A stretch of 64,000 nt of DNA from Nocardioides marmorisolisilvae (GCF_031656915.1 NZ_CP134227.1:2976001-3040000); one strand, 5' to 3'. Shown: positions 43,332-53,298, counted from the first letter of the stretch. The notes: generated by a model from the letters alone, not told the origin. A program made the numbers and translations.

Positions 43332-46300
43332 TCACTGCGGGCTTCCTCAGCGCGGCCATGGCCGCGGCGCTCGTCGCATGCTGGTCGGGGACGCCGGCCG
43401 ACGCCCAGGCGGCACCTCTCGGCGCCGACCCAGCGCCGTTCACGAGCATCACGGTGCACACCTCGCCGAGCTATGGCGGCGCCGACGCGACGTACACGAT
43501 CGGCTTCACCACGCCCTCGGACGGTGTGCTGGGTGGCTTCTCCATGCACGCACCGGACGGCACCACCCTGCCCTCGGACGCCAGCGACTACACCATCACC
43601 GACGGCACCACCTCCTACGCCGTGGAGCAGGCGGCTGTGGGCAGCTCGGGAAGCACCGAGAACATCCTCGTGCAGACCGGTCACTACCTGCCCGCCTCGA
43701 CGACCCTGACGATGACGATCGACCACGTCACCAACCCGGCCGGATGCGACTGCGTGCTCTACCTCAATGCGGACAACGGCAGTGGCGACGTCGCGAGCCC
43801 GCACTACACGATCCTCGGCGGCTATCCCGCGGCCGTTCTCAGCGACCACCCGGCTCGCTACTACCGGCTCGGCGAGGCCGCCGGTGCCACGATCGCCAAG
43901 GACCTTTCCGACAGCGACACCGACGGGACGTACCAACCCGCAGCGACTCTGGGCACGACCGGGGCGCTGCCCACCGACGACGACACCGCCGCGGCCACGG
44001 ATGGCACGGGTCCGGTGACCACGGCCTCCGACACCGGTCTGCCTTCAGGGAAGAGTGCGCGCACCGTGGAGGGCTGGATTCGGATGCCCGATGGCGGCAC
44101 CGGCAATGCGGTGCTGGTCGACTACGGAACCTCGAGTGGGGCCGGCCAGTCGGTCGAGATCGACGTCGTGGGCGGCGGGAACCAGATCGACCAGAACTAT
44201 GACTACGGCGGGGTCGGATGGACCACGCCCTACGGCCTCGAGGACGGCCAGTGGCACCTGATCGACTGGGTCGACGACGGCGCCGGTCACGACACCGTCT
44301 ACGTCGACGGTGACAGCCTCGGCACCAAGAGCGACGGCGGAACGAACACCAACCTCGCCGGCGACGATGGACTCAGGATCGGCAACGGCTTCGACACCCA
44401 TGGGGCGGCCGAGGTGGACGAGGTGGCCATCTATCCGACGGCACTGTCCGAGGCTCGGGTGCGCGCGCACCTCGCCGCCAGCGTCCAGGGCCCGAACCCG
44501 CCGACCGGCCTCACCGCGGAGAGCGGCACGAACCTAGTGACGGCCTCCTGGACCACATCGGCGGTCGACGCAACCCATGCTGCCCCGCCGTCCTACCACG
44601 TGCGGGTGACCGACGACCACGGCAAGGTCGTCGCCGACACCACCCGCTCCCGCGGGGCCCTGTGCCAGGACGGCAGCTGCACGCTCGCGCTGGACACGAT
44701 TCCCGCCGGTGAGTACGTCGTCTCCGTGGCCGGGCGCGACTCCCAGTGGCAGGGCCCGGCAACCTCGGCCGCGACCGGCACCGTCTCGGGTGCGACCGAC
44801 GAGGACCGCTACGCCGCCTCGGTGCTCGCCGACGGTCCGAGCGTCTACTACAGGCTCGACGAGCAGTCCGGCGCCACCCGTGTGCAGGACATCTCCGGCA
44901 ACGAGGTCGACGGGCACTACGCGTCCGCGGGGACGCTCGCCCAACCCGGTGCGCTCCCGAACGACGGGGACCAGGCGGTGCACGCCGACGGCTCGGGACC
45001 GGCGCTCACCGCGAACGACGCCGCGCTGCCGATGGCAAGGACCGCGCGCACGGTCGAGGGGTGGGTCCGGCTGCCCGAGGATGGCACCGGCAACGCCGTG
45101 ATCGTCGACTACGGCACCTCTGCGGGCTCGGGCCAGACGGTCGAGATCGGCGTGGTCTCCCACGGCAACGTCATCAACCAGAACTGGGACTACGGCGGCC
45201 TCAACTGGTCCACGCCGTACAGTCTCGAGGACGGCCAGTGGCACCTGGTCGACTGGGTCGACGACGGCGCCGGGCACGACACGGTCTACCTCGACGGTGT
45301 CAGCCTCGGCACCAAGGCCGACACGGGCACGAACACGCAGCCTGCGGGGATACGCGGTCTGCGGATCGGCGACGGCTTCGACACCCACGGCCCCGCCGAT
45401 CTCGACGAGGTGGCGATCTATCCCACGGCGCTGTCCGCCACGCGCGTCCGGGCACACCTGGCGGCGAGCGTCCAGGGTCCGAACGCGCCGACCGATCTCG
45501 ACGTCCAGGGCGGCGTGAACCGGGTGTCCGCGTCGTGGACCGCGTCTGCCGTCGACCCGACCCACGTCGCGCCCACGTCGTACCGGATGGTCGTGCATGG
45601 CCCGGACGGCGTCGCCGCGGACACCACGAGGTCTGCCGGTGACCTGTGTGCGGGGTCCTCGTGCACGCTGACCGTGCGGTCGTTGGCTGCTGGCTCGTAC
45701 ACGGTCACGGTCGCCGGTCGCTACGACGATCGCCAGGGTCCGGGGACCAGCGGCGACGTGGACGTCACCGGCGCCGACGACTCCTCGGCCTACGCCCACG
45801 CCGTGTTGCGCGACGGGCCTTCGGTCTACTACCGGCTGGACGAGCCCGCGGGGAGCGCCGTCGCCCAGGACAGCGCGGGCGACGACGACGCGCGCTACCA
45901 GTCGCCGGCACAGCTGGGTGTGGCGGCTCCGGCGTCGTTCCAGGGCGACACGGCGGCGGCCACCGACGGCTCCGGGCCGATCGCCACCGCGTCCGACCTC
46001 GACCTCCCAGGGGGCAGCACGGCGCGGACCGTGGAGGGCTGGGTCCGGCTGCCTGATGGCGGCACCGGGAACGCCGTGATCGTCGACTACGGCACGTCCG
46101 ACGGAGGGGGACGGACGGTCGAGCTCGACGTCGTCGCCGACGGCAACCAGATCGACCAGAACTGGGACTATGGCGGGGTCGGCTGGACGACCCCCTACAA
46201 CCTCGAGGACGGTCAGTGGCACCTGGTCGACTGGGTCGACGACGGTGCCGGGTACGACACGGTCTACCTCGACGGTGTCAGCCTGGGCACGCAGGGCGAC

Positions 46301-48235
46301 AGCGGGACCAACACCCAGCTGGCGGGTATCCGCGGTCTGCGGATCGGCGAGGGATTCGACACCCGCGGCCCCGCCGCTCTCGACGAGGTCGCCATCTACC
46401 CGACGGCGCTCTCCGGCGACCAGGTCGCACGCCACTACGCGGTCGGCACCCAGACGATCACGACCAGCCACGACCAGACGATCACGTTCACCGCGCCCAC
46501 CGGCCTGGCGTACGGCGCGGCGAAGACCGCACTCGACGCGACCGCGTCCTCCGGACTTCCCGTGACCTATGCCAGCAACACGCCCGAGGTGTGCGACGTG
46601 GACACCGACGGGAACGTGCTGGTGCTCGCCGCCGGGCCGTGCTCGATCACCGCCTCCCAAGACGGTGACACCGACTACGACGCCGCGCCCTCGGTCACCC
46701 GGGCCTTCGACATCGCCCAGGCCCCGCTGACGATCACCGCCTCGGACGAGTCCATGACGGCCGGCGACACACCACCGACCCCGACGGCGTCGTACGACGG
46801 CTTCGTGAACGGTGACAGCGCCGACTCGCTCACCACGAAGCCGACCTGCGTCAGCGACCTGGACCAGGAGAAGACGTCGTGCTCGGGTGCAACCGACTCG
46901 AACTACGACATCGGTTACGTCGACGGCACCCTGACGGTCAACCCCGCGGCGAAGCAGGACCAGACGATCACGTTCCCCAACCCTCCCAACGTGATGTACG
47001 GCGGTGTGGAGGATCTCCACGCCACCGCATCGTCGAAGCTGTTGGTGAGCTACGCCTCCGATGACCACACGGTCTGCACGGTCGACGACCAGGGCCACCT
47101 GACCGCGACCGGTGCCGGGACCTGCGTCGTCACCGCCAGCCAGGCGGGCGATGCGGACTACAACGCCGCTCCCTCCGTGGAGCAGTCCGTCCACGTCGAC
47201 CGGACGGCGCTCACGATCAGTGCATCGGACGCCACCATGACCGCAGGCGGACCGCTGCCGACGGTCACGCCGACGTACTCCGGGTTCGTCGCGCACGAGA
47301 CGGCTGCCTCGCTCACCAAGCAGCCGACCTGCGTCGCGGTGCCGACGGAGAAGAAGACGCGATGCTCGGGAGCCGAGGATCCCAACTACGACATCGGCTA
47401 CGTCGACGGCACGCTCACGATCAGGGCCAAGCAGGCGCAGACGATCACGATCCACAACCTCCCGACTCTGACCTACTCGCGGTCGCGGATCGCGGTGCAA
47501 GTCACCTCGACGTCAGGTCTGCGGCCGGCCCTGAGCGCCGGGCCGCTCGCACGGTGCAGCATCGGTGGATCGCACACGCTGCTGATCCACGGTGCCGGCC
47601 GCTGCAGGATCACCGCCACCCAGGCGGGCAACGACGACTACTCGGCTGCGACCAGGACCATGACCGTCACGATCCGGCGAGTGAGCCTGGAGGTCGATGC
47701 GCCCAACGAGCTCCTCGTCTCGGGCCTGTCCGCGACGCCGACCATCGCGCCGACGTACGACGGCTTCGTCCGTGGCGACGACGTCACCGCGCTCTCCCAC
47801 CCCGCCCGCTGCAGCATCGTCCACGTGACGGTGCGCAAGCACCATCACAAGAAGCGCGCTCGGGTGACCCGTTGTCGGCACTTGAGGTCCGCCAACTACG
47901 TGGCGAAGTACGTCGACGGACACGTCGGCACCGCCAGTCTGGACTATGCGTTCTACAACGCCTCGCAGGTCTACTGGCAGTCCGGGAAACCGACTCGGCT
48001 CAACCTGCGCGTCGTCCACGCTCGGCACACCCCGCGCGCCAGGGTCGAGGTCGAGCCGAACGCGGGCAAGTCCTACGGCCTTCCGCCGGGAATGCACTAT
48101 GTCAAGCGGCACCACTCGATCTCGCGGCTGGTCGGCAGCCCGACGAGTCCGGGCACCTATTTCGTGTGGCTGCGCGCGTACTCCTCGAAGAAGGCCTACC
48201 TGGCGGACCAGGTGATCAGGATCGACGTGTACTGA
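43298..48235 (+). CDS. large secreted multidomain protein with three LamG and several Ig/MBG-like domains
   Basis: A 1645-residue protein with a signal peptide (cleavage after ADAQA near residue 38; LVAC inside it could instead be a lipobox). After a beta-domain (about 50-178) come three LamG domains (about 180-395, 505-720 and 832-1047). The first two are each followed by a fibronectin-like linker domain. Then alternate Ig-like domains (each beginning QTIT, near 1060, 1218 and 1375) and MBG-like domains (YDGFVNGD, YSGFVAHE, YDGFVRGD). It ends in a beta-domain with no LPXTG or membrane anchor. LamG and MBG modules suggest carbohydrate or surface adhesion. A good GGAGG ribosome site precedes ATG 43298. 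Confidence 0.82.
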   Translation: MARPTRSHVRLITAGFLSAAMAAALVACWSGTPADAQAAPLGADPAPFTSITVHTSPSYGGADATYTIGFTTPSDGVLGGFSMHAPDGTTLPSDASDYTITDGTTSYAVEQAAVGSSGSTENILVQTGHYLPASTTLTMTIDHVTNPAGCDCVLYLNADNGSGDVASPHYTILGGYPAAVLSDHPARYYRLGEAAGATIAKDLSDSDTDGTYQPAATLGTTGALPTDDDTAAATDGTGPVTTASDTGLPSGKSARTVEGWIRMPDGGTGNAVLVDYGTSSGAGQSVEIDVVGGGNQIDQNYDYGGVGWTTPYGLEDGQWHLIDWVDDGAGHDTVYVDGDSLGTKSDGGTNTNLAGDDGLRIGNGFDTHGAAEVDEVAIYPTALSEARVRAHLAASVQGPNPPTGLTAESGTNLVTASWTTSAVDATHAAPPSYHVRVTDDHGKVVADTTRSRGALCQDGSCTLALDTIPAGEYVVSVAGRDSQWQGPATSAATGTVSGATDEDRYAASVLADGPSVYYRLDEQSGATRVQDISGNEVDGHYASAGTLAQPGALPNDGDQAVHADGSGPALTANDAALPMARTARTVEGWVRLPEDGTGNAVIVDYGTSAGSGQTVEIGVVSHGNVINQNWDYGGLNWSTPYSLEDGQWHLVDWVDDGAGHDTVYLDGVSLGTKADTGTNTQPAGIRGLRIGDGFDTHGPADLDEVAIYPTALSATRVRAHLAASVQGPNAPTDLDVQGGVNRVSASWTASAVDPTHVAPTSYRMVVHGPDGVAADTTRSAGDLCAGSSCTLTVRSLAAGSYTVTVAGRYDDRQGPGTSGDVDVTGADDSSAYAHAVLRDGPSVYYRLDEPAGSAVAQDSAGDDDARYQSPAQLGVAAPASFQGDTAAATDGSGPIATASDLDLPGGSTARTVEGWVRLPDGGTGNAVIVDYGTSDGGGRTVELDVVADGNQIDQNWDYGGVGWTTPYNLEDGQWHLVDWVDDGAGYDTVYLDGVSLGTQGDSGTNTQLAGIRGLRIGEGFDTRGPAALDEVAIYPTALSGDQVARHYAVGTQTITTSHDQTITFTAPTGLAYGAAKTALDATASSGLPVTYASNTPEVCDVDTDGNVLVLAAGPCSITASQDGDTDYDAAPSVTRAFDIAQAPLTITASDESMTAGDTPPTPTASYDGFVNGDSADSLTTKPTCVSDLDQEKTSCSGATDSNYDIGYVDGTLTVNPAAKQDQTITFPNPPNVMYGGVEDLHATASSKLLVSYASDDHTVCTVDDQGHLTATGAGTCVVTASQAGDADYNAAPSVEQSVHVDRTALTISASDATMTAGGPLPTVTPTYSGFVAHETAASLTKQPTCVAVPTEKKTRCSGAEDPNYDIGYVDGTLTIRAKQAQTITIHNLPTLTYSRSRIAVQVTSTSGLRPALSAGPLARCSIGGSHTLLIHGAGRCRITATQAGNDDYSAATRTMTVTIRRVSLEVDAPNELLVSGLSATPTIAPTYDGFVRGDDVTALSHPARCSIVHVTVRKHHHKKRARVTRCRHLRSANYVAKYVDGHVGTASLDYAFYNASQVYWQSGKPTRLNLRVVHARHTPRARVEVEPNAGKSYGLPPGMHYVKRHHSISRLVGSPTSPGTYFVWLRAYSSKKAYLADQVIRIDVY
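43832..46440 (+). repeat. Three in-frame LamG repeat units (987, 981 and about 640 bp)
   Basis: The units start at 43832, 44819 and 45800. The third lacks the linker domain. A nearly identical stretch, starting CTCGAGGACGG, marks the same point of each unit at 44237, 45224 and 46202. The nucleotide identity is high enough for recombination between units to change the protein length. Confidence 0.75.
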
Positions 48236-48272
48236 CGGCAGCGGCCCGGGCGGTGAGGGTCCGCGCGTCAGC

Positions 48273-48716
48273 TCACTCGACGGGCTCGAGCAGGAAGACC
48301 GGGATCTCGCGGTCGGTCTTCTGCTGGTACTCGCCGTAGGTCGGCCAGGTGGCGACCGCGTGCTGCCACCACTCCGCCCGCTCGTCGCCGGCGAGCGCGC
48401 GGGCGCGGTAGGTGCGGCGGACCGGGCCGTCCTGCAGCTCGACCTCGGGGTGCGCGATGAAGTTGGCATACCACGACGGGTTGTCCGGCGCCCCGCCCTT
48501 GGAGGCGATCGCGACGTACTTGCCGTCCTTCTCGACCCGCATCACCGGGTTCTTGCGGAGCTTGCCGGACGTGGCGCCGACCGAGGTGATCACCACGATC
48601 GGGTCGCCGGTGCGGGGCAGGGTGTTCGCCTCGGTGCCGCCGGAGGCCTCGAAGGCTGCGACCTGGTCGCGCACCCACTGCTGTGAACTCGGGACGTACT
48701 CACCTGTCAGTGCCAT
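48273..48716 (-). CDS. nitroreductase/deazaflavin (F420)-dependent oxidoreductase, Ddn family
   Basis: A 147-residue single-domain protein. VVITSVGATSGKLRKNPVMRVEK and the later GAPDNPSWYANFIAHPEVEL are the two hallmark segments of the Ddn family, which binds coenzyme F420. It should reduce an organic substrate such as a quinone or nitro compound. Its presence implies that the host makes F420, in line with an actinomycete. Confidence 0.87.
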   Translation of the reverse strand: MALTGEYVPSSQQWVRDQVAAFEASGGTEANTLPRTGDPIVVITSVGATSGKLRKNPVMRVEKDGKYVAIASKGGAPDNPSWYANFIAHPEVELQDGPVRRTYRARALAGDERAEWWQHAVATWPTYGEYQQKTDREIPVFLLEPVE

Positions 48717-48755
48717 ACCGGGACAACCGTGTGACGGCGCCAGTCATTCCGCGGG

Positions 48756-50357
48756 TCAGCCCACCACGACCGGCGGCTGCTCGTCGTCGAGATGGGCGGG
48801 CACGTCCTCCTGCCTGCGTGGGAGCAGCAGCGCCGGGACCAGGGTGAGCAGGACCAGGGCCCAGGCGACCCAGTACGTGTGGGCGAAGGCCGCCGCCGCG
48901 TCGTGCAGGCCGCGCTGCACCAGGTCCGCGGGGAGGTGCAGCAGCTTGAAGTCCTGCGGCCGGGTGTTGGACAGGATCGCCGCGGAGGTCTCCCGGAGCC
49001 CGCCCGGGCTCTGCGGGCTCTGGGTATGCGGGATGACGGGCGAGTGGTTGAGGTGGTTGGTGAGCAGCACCGACATGAGCGCGACGCCCACCGAGCTGGA
49101 GATCTGCTGGGAGATGTTGAGCAGCGTGGACCCGCGCGCCACCTCGTGCTCGCGCAGCGTGCGCAGCGCAGCGGTGAACAGCGGCATCATCGTGGCGCCC
49201 ATCCCCAGGCCCATCACGAAGAGCATCAGGACCAGTTGCCAGTACGGCGTGTGGTCGGTGACCTGGGTCAGTCCGAACATGCCGATCACGATGCCGAGCA
49301 GGCCGATCGGGGTGATCCGGCCGATCGGGATCCGGTCCACGAGCCGGCCGGCGATCGGCATGGTGAGCATCGCGCCGAGCCCCTGCGGTGCGACCAGGAG
49401 GCCCGCGTGCAGGGTGCTCTCGCCACGGATCTGCTGGAAGTACGTCGGCACCAGCAGCAGGCCCCCGAAGAACGCCGCCGCGAACATGAACATCGTGATC
49501 AGCGAGACCGCGAGCTCACGGTGGCTGAGCAGCCGCAGGTCGAGCAGCGGGTGCGCGGGACGGAACGAGTGCCGCACGAAGGTGGCGATCAGGACGACAC
49601 CGGCCAGCATCGGGGCCCAGACCTGCGGTGCGCCGAAGTCACCGTGATGGGTGGGCAGCGAGGAGACGCCGAAGAGGAAGAGCGCCAGGCCCGGCGACAT
49701 CAGCGCCATACCGAGGAAGTCGAAGGTCTCCGACGGCTCCGGGGTGTCGGGGACCAGCGCGATGGAGGCGTAGATGATCGCCGCGATGCCGAGTGGCACA
49801 TTGATGAGGAAGATCCAGTGCCAGCTGGCGATCTGGATCAGCCAGCCGCCGAGGATGGGGCCACAGATCGGGCCGAGCAGCATCGGCACGCCCAGGATCG
49901 CCATCAGCCGACCCATCCGCTTGGGTCCGGCGGCGCGGGTCAGGATCGTCATGCCCAGCGGCATCAGCATCCCGCCGCCCAGGCCTTGCAGCACCCGGAA
50001 GCCGATCAGCACGTTGATGCTCCATGCGGTCGCGCACAAGGCCGAGCCGAGCGTGAACAGCGCGATCGCGGTGATGTAGAGGCGCTTGGTGCCGAACCGG
50101 TCCGCAGCCCAGCCGGTCAGCGGGATGACCGTGGCCAGCGACAGGGTGTACGCGGTGACCGTCCATGCGACGTGCGAGTAGGCGAGCTCCTGGTTGCCGT
50201 GGCCGAAGACTGACTGGAACGTCGGCAGCGCGACGTTGACGACCGTGATGTCGAGGATCGACATGATCGCGCCGAGCACCACCACACCGGCGACCTTGAG
50301 CACAGCGCCGTCGATGTTCTCCGGGTAGTCCGTCCGGGGGGTGGTCTGGGTTGCCAT
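48756..50357 (-). CDS. DHA2 (14-TM) family MFS multidrug efflux transporter
   Basis: A 533-residue proton-coupled exporter. The first helix has IMSILDITVVNVALP, the D1 motif of the EmrB/QacA group, and GWAADRFGTKRLY is the MFS loop motif A. There are about fourteen hydrophobic helices. The start at 50357 has a strong ribosome site (GGAAGGA), so the 8-codon longer frame is rejected. No adjacent TetR or MarR repressor is visible. It diverges from menB. Confidence 0.87.
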   Translation of the reverse strand: MATQTTPRTDYPENIDGAVLKVAGVVVLGAIMSILDITVVNVALPTFQSVFGHGNQELAYSHVAWTVTAYTLSLATVIPLTGWAADRFGTKRLYITAIALFTLGSALCATAWSINVLIGFRVLQGLGGGMLMPLGMTILTRAAGPKRMGRLMAILGVPMLLGPICGPILGGWLIQIASWHWIFLINVPLGIAAIIYASIALVPDTPEPSETFDFLGMALMSPGLALFLFGVSSLPTHHGDFGAPQVWAPMLAGVVLIATFVRHSFRPAHPLLDLRLLSHRELAVSLITMFMFAAAFFGGLLLVPTYFQQIRGESTLHAGLLVAPQGLGAMLTMPIAGRLVDRIPIGRITPIGLLGIVIGMFGLTQVTDHTPYWQLVLMLFVMGLGMGATMMPLFTAALRTLREHEVARGSTLLNISQQISSSVGVALMSVLLTNHLNHSPVIPHTQSPQSPGGLRETSAAILSNTRPQDFKLLHLPADLVQRGLHDAAAAFAHTYWVAWALVLLTLVPALLLPRRQEDVPAHLDDEQPPVVVG

Positions 50358-50448
50358 CGCAGGGGTCCTTCCGAGCCGCACAGGTGCGTGGTCGACCCTA
50401 GTCGCCGAGCATCCGCGGTGCCCAAGACTTTTGTCACGTCGGCACGGA

Positions 50449-50454
50449 TACGCT
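50449..50454 (+). promoter_or_regulatory. -10 box TACGCT, leaderless start of menB
   Basis: TACGCT ends 7 nt before ATG 50462, in the 104-bp gap shared with the divergent exporter. Confidence 0.5.
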
Positions 50455-50461
50455 CCGCCCC

Positions 50462-51381
<920 letters not shown>

Positions 51382-51397
<16 letters not shown>

Positions 51398-51422
51398 TTC
51401 GGTGCGTTTGCGCAGGTCAGAG
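51382..51422 (+). repeat. Attachment-site-like 41-bp direct repeat, left copy (3' end of menB)
   Basis: CCCCTGGTACTACTGAT (51382-51398, covering the menB stop) and TTGCGCAGGTCAGAG (51408-51422) are identical to the right copy at 53366-53406. The 9 bp between them differ in part, giving 36 of 41 matches overall. The inner 17 bp GCGTTTGCGCAGGTCAG (51404-51420) occur exactly at 53299-53315. Confidence 0.75.
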
Positions 51423-51438
51423 GCCTGTTAGGGCCTCG

Positions 51439-51458
51439 TGCGTGGCAGATGCGTGGCA
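51439..51458 (+). repeat. Paired 9-bp arm-type boxes TGCGTGGCA, left end of island
   Basis: Two TGCGTGGCA boxes start at 51439 and 51450, 11 bp (one helix turn) apart, 19 bp inside the core. The remaining 180 bp up to the abiEi operator hold no gene that I can support, although short frames are open there. Confidence 0.6.
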
Positions 51459-51642
51459 AGAATCGCGATCGATGGCACGGTCTGCCTGGACTTGTGCGGT
51501 TCAGCACGACTGTGTAGCGGATTTCTGGCGGGTGGTCGACTTCCTCTTGGAGCACGAGCCCGCTGTCGTTCATCAGGTCTACGGACACCGAACGGGTATC
51601 GGCGCCGGCCGTCGGAAGTGGTGGAGGCGCCAAGGCTAGGGG

Positions 51643-51678
51643 TGTCACAACACTACCGTTTTCGGTATAGTTGTGACA
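51643..51678. promoter_or_regulatory. 36-bp inverted-repeat operator and leaderless promoter of the abiE operon
   Basis: TGTCACAACACTACCG and CGGTATAGTTGTGACA are complementary at 14 of 16 positions around TTTT. The right arm holds the -10 box TATAGT (51666-51671), and the palindrome ends on the A of the ATG at 51678, 6 nt after the box. The AbiEi antitoxin is known to bind inverted repeats and repress its own promoter, which fits this layout exactly. Confidence 0.7.
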
Positions 51679-52220
51679 TGGCCGCCGAAGCGAAGTATCG
51701 GGACATCGTGCGCGAGATCGCGCTCGATCAGTACGGCTACGTCACGACCAAGCAGGCGGTAGAGGCAGGGGTGCCGGCGGTCGAGCTTCCGAAGCTCGCC
51801 GCAAGAGGCGGCCTGGAGAACGTCGCCTACGGCCTGTACCGGCTGGCAGACGGACCCGCCGGGCCCTTCGTCCAGTTCGCCGAGGCGCTGATGCGTGCGG
51901 GCGATGGGTCGTACCTCCATGGCGACTCGGTGCTCGCGTTGTTCGAACTCGCCGACGTGAATCCGCGGCGGATCAGAGTCGCGGTCAGGAGGCGCACCCG
52001 GCCGAAGTTGCCGCCGTTCATCGAGCTGACGTTGGTCAAGGACGATGTCGTCACGACGCTGTACGAAGGTCTGAGGTCGCAGCGCGTCGCTGATGCGATC
52101 CTCGAATGCCGTGGGCGCATTGAGCGGAGCCGCCTATTGGGTGCGACCGAGGAAGCGCGGAAGGAGGGCTTGTTGACACGCAGGGAGTGGCAGCGAGTCA
52201 GGAAGGAACTGCGGTCGTGA
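51678..52220 (+). CDS. abiEi: type IV toxin-antitoxin system AbiEi family antitoxin
   Basis: A 180-residue protein. The N-terminal winged-helix (YRDIVREIALDQYGYVTTKQAVEAGVP) is the AbiEi DNA-binding domain. A C-terminal domain with the GDSVLALFELADVNPRRIRV segment follows. It neutralises AbiEii without touching it and represses the operon. The longer frame upstream runs through the operator without homology. It overlaps abiEii by 4 bp (GTGA). Confidence 0.85.
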   Translation: MAAEAKYRDIVREIALDQYGYVTTKQAVEAGVPAVELPKLAARGGLENVAYGLYRLADGPAGPFVQFAEALMRAGDGSYLHGDSVLALFELADVNPRRIRVAVRRRTRPKLPPFIELTLVKDDVVTTLYEGLRSQRVADAILECRGRIERSRLLGATEEARKEGLLTRREWQRVRKELRS

Positions 52221-53041
52221 ACTACGACAGCAGGCCGACCAGTGTCCGGTCGATGGAGCAGCGCATCCGCAACCTCGAAGGCGGCGAGCAGCTCGCCATC
52301 CGGAGACGGGTCGGTATGGCGTTAGTCGTCGTTGGTCAGATGCTTCCCGAGGGCGCCATCAAGGGTGGCAGTGCGATGGCGCTGCGCTATGGCCGCGGGA
52401 CGCGGTTCACCCAGGATCTTGATGTGGCCCGGGTCCAGCCGCTCGCCAAGTTCCGTAACGACTTCGAGGATTCCTTGGCCGCCGGCTGGGCCGGATTCAC
52501 GGGACGGCTCGTCGAGAAGGCTGCGCCGCGTCCGACAGGCGTCCCTACGGCGTACGTCATGCAGCCGTTCGACGTGAAGCTCGACTACCGCGGTCAGCCG
52601 TGGTGCACGGTGAGGTTCGAGCTCGGGCACAACGAGATCGGTGACGCCGACGAGCCGGAATACCAACTCGCGGAGAGCCTCGTCCAGCTGTTCACCGAGA
52701 TCGGGCTGGCAGCACCCAAGCCGGTGCGGGTGATGCGCGCGGACCATCAGGTCGCCCAGAAACTCCATGCTTTGTCCGAGTCGGGCAGCGACCGGGTGCG
52801 CGACCTCGTGGATCTTCAACTGCTTGATAAGGGCGAGGCTCTCGACAGGGCGCAGGTCAAGGCCACCTGCCTTCGGCTCTTCGAATACAGGCGTCGACAG
52901 GCATGGCCGCCAACAATCTCCGCAGGCTCCGGTTGGGCCACGTCGTACCAGGCTGCGGTTGAGGACGTTGATGTCATCGAAGACGTCGGCGCCGCTGTCG
53001 CCTGGGTCAACGGCTTCATTGGACAGATCGCCGATGCCTGA
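52217..53041 (+). CDS. abiEii: type IV toxin-antitoxin system AbiEii family toxin (nucleotidyltransferase)
   Basis: A 274-residue DUF1814/AbiEii protein. The nucleotidyltransferase signature is KGGSAMALRYGRGTRFTQDL followed by DV, so Gly-Ser and the two metal-binding aspartates are intact. Other family residues are DVKLDYRGQPW and the later HQVAQKLHALSE lysine segment. The family transfers nucleotides to tRNA or other acceptors, halts growth and aborts phage infection. The start is GTG at 52217, overlapping the antitoxin gene. Confidence 0.85.
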   Translation: MNYDSRPTSVRSMEQRIRNLEGGEQLAIRRRVGMALVVVGQMLPEGAIKGGSAMALRYGRGTRFTQDLDVARVQPLAKFRNDFEDSLAAGWAGFTGRLVEKAAPRPTGVPTAYVMQPFDVKLDYRGQPWCTVRFELGHNEIGDADEPEYQLAESLVQLFTEIGLAAPKPVRVMRADHQVAQKLHALSESGSDRVRDLVDLQLLDKGEALDRAQVKATCLRLFEYRRRQAWPPTISAGSGWATSYQAAVEDVDVIEDVGAAVAWVNGFIGQIADA

Positions 53042-53219
53042 CGGTCGGGATACGGCTGCTGACGTGGACGCAACCGAGAAGGAGTTCCTTCGGCTCGCTA
53101 TGGCGTTGCCGCCGCGCGAGCGCTGGAACCTCGGCATGCGCCTCCTCGAGTCCCTGGAGGTCAAGGACGCGGGTTCGGGGCAAGCCATCGACGAGCCCAG
53201 TGCAGGCCGGCCGGAGTAG
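53034..53219 (+). CDS. small Unstab_antitox-like protein downstream of abiEii
   Basis: A 61-residue protein overlapping the end of abiEii by 8 bp. The core FLRLAMALPPRERWNLGMRL followed by LESLEV closely follows the 'addiction module component' pattern (leucine-rich, LPPxER, then LLxSL), which is found in small antitoxins. Its place inside the island, co-directional and overlapping, suggests a third member of the toxin-antitoxin operon. No matching separate toxin gene follows; the frame simply ends before the right arm boxes. It could be an orphan left from a lost RelE-type pair. Confidence 0.55.
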   Translation: MPDGRDTAADVDATEKEFLRLAMALPPRERWNLGMRLLESLEVKDAGSGQAIDEPSAGRPE

Positions 53220-53237
53220 GTGCTGAAGACGGCGCGA

Positions 53238-53257
53238 TGCGTGGCAAAAACGTGGCA
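53238..53257 (+). repeat. Paired 9-bp arm-type boxes, right end of island
   Basis: TGCGTGGCA (53238-53246) and AACGTGGCA (53249-53257) are 11 bp apart, like the pair at the left end. They lie 42 bp before the right core. Confidence 0.55.
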
Positions 53258-53298
53258 GCAGAGTCGTCGGCGACCGTCCGCGATCAACGCCCGCCAAC

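Noticed and set aside
44534-47500. 988-codon open frame on the minus strand inside the giant LamG gene
   Set aside because: It is the mirror of a GC-rich repetitive coding region. The product is a low-complexity Arg/Gly/Val/Asp sequence with no start signals, and the plus frame has clear domains.
51423-51642. Small frames between the left core and abiEi as extra genes or integrase remnants
   Set aside because: No frame shows recombinase motifs or a start signal, and the stretch is short; I cannot support a pseudogene call.
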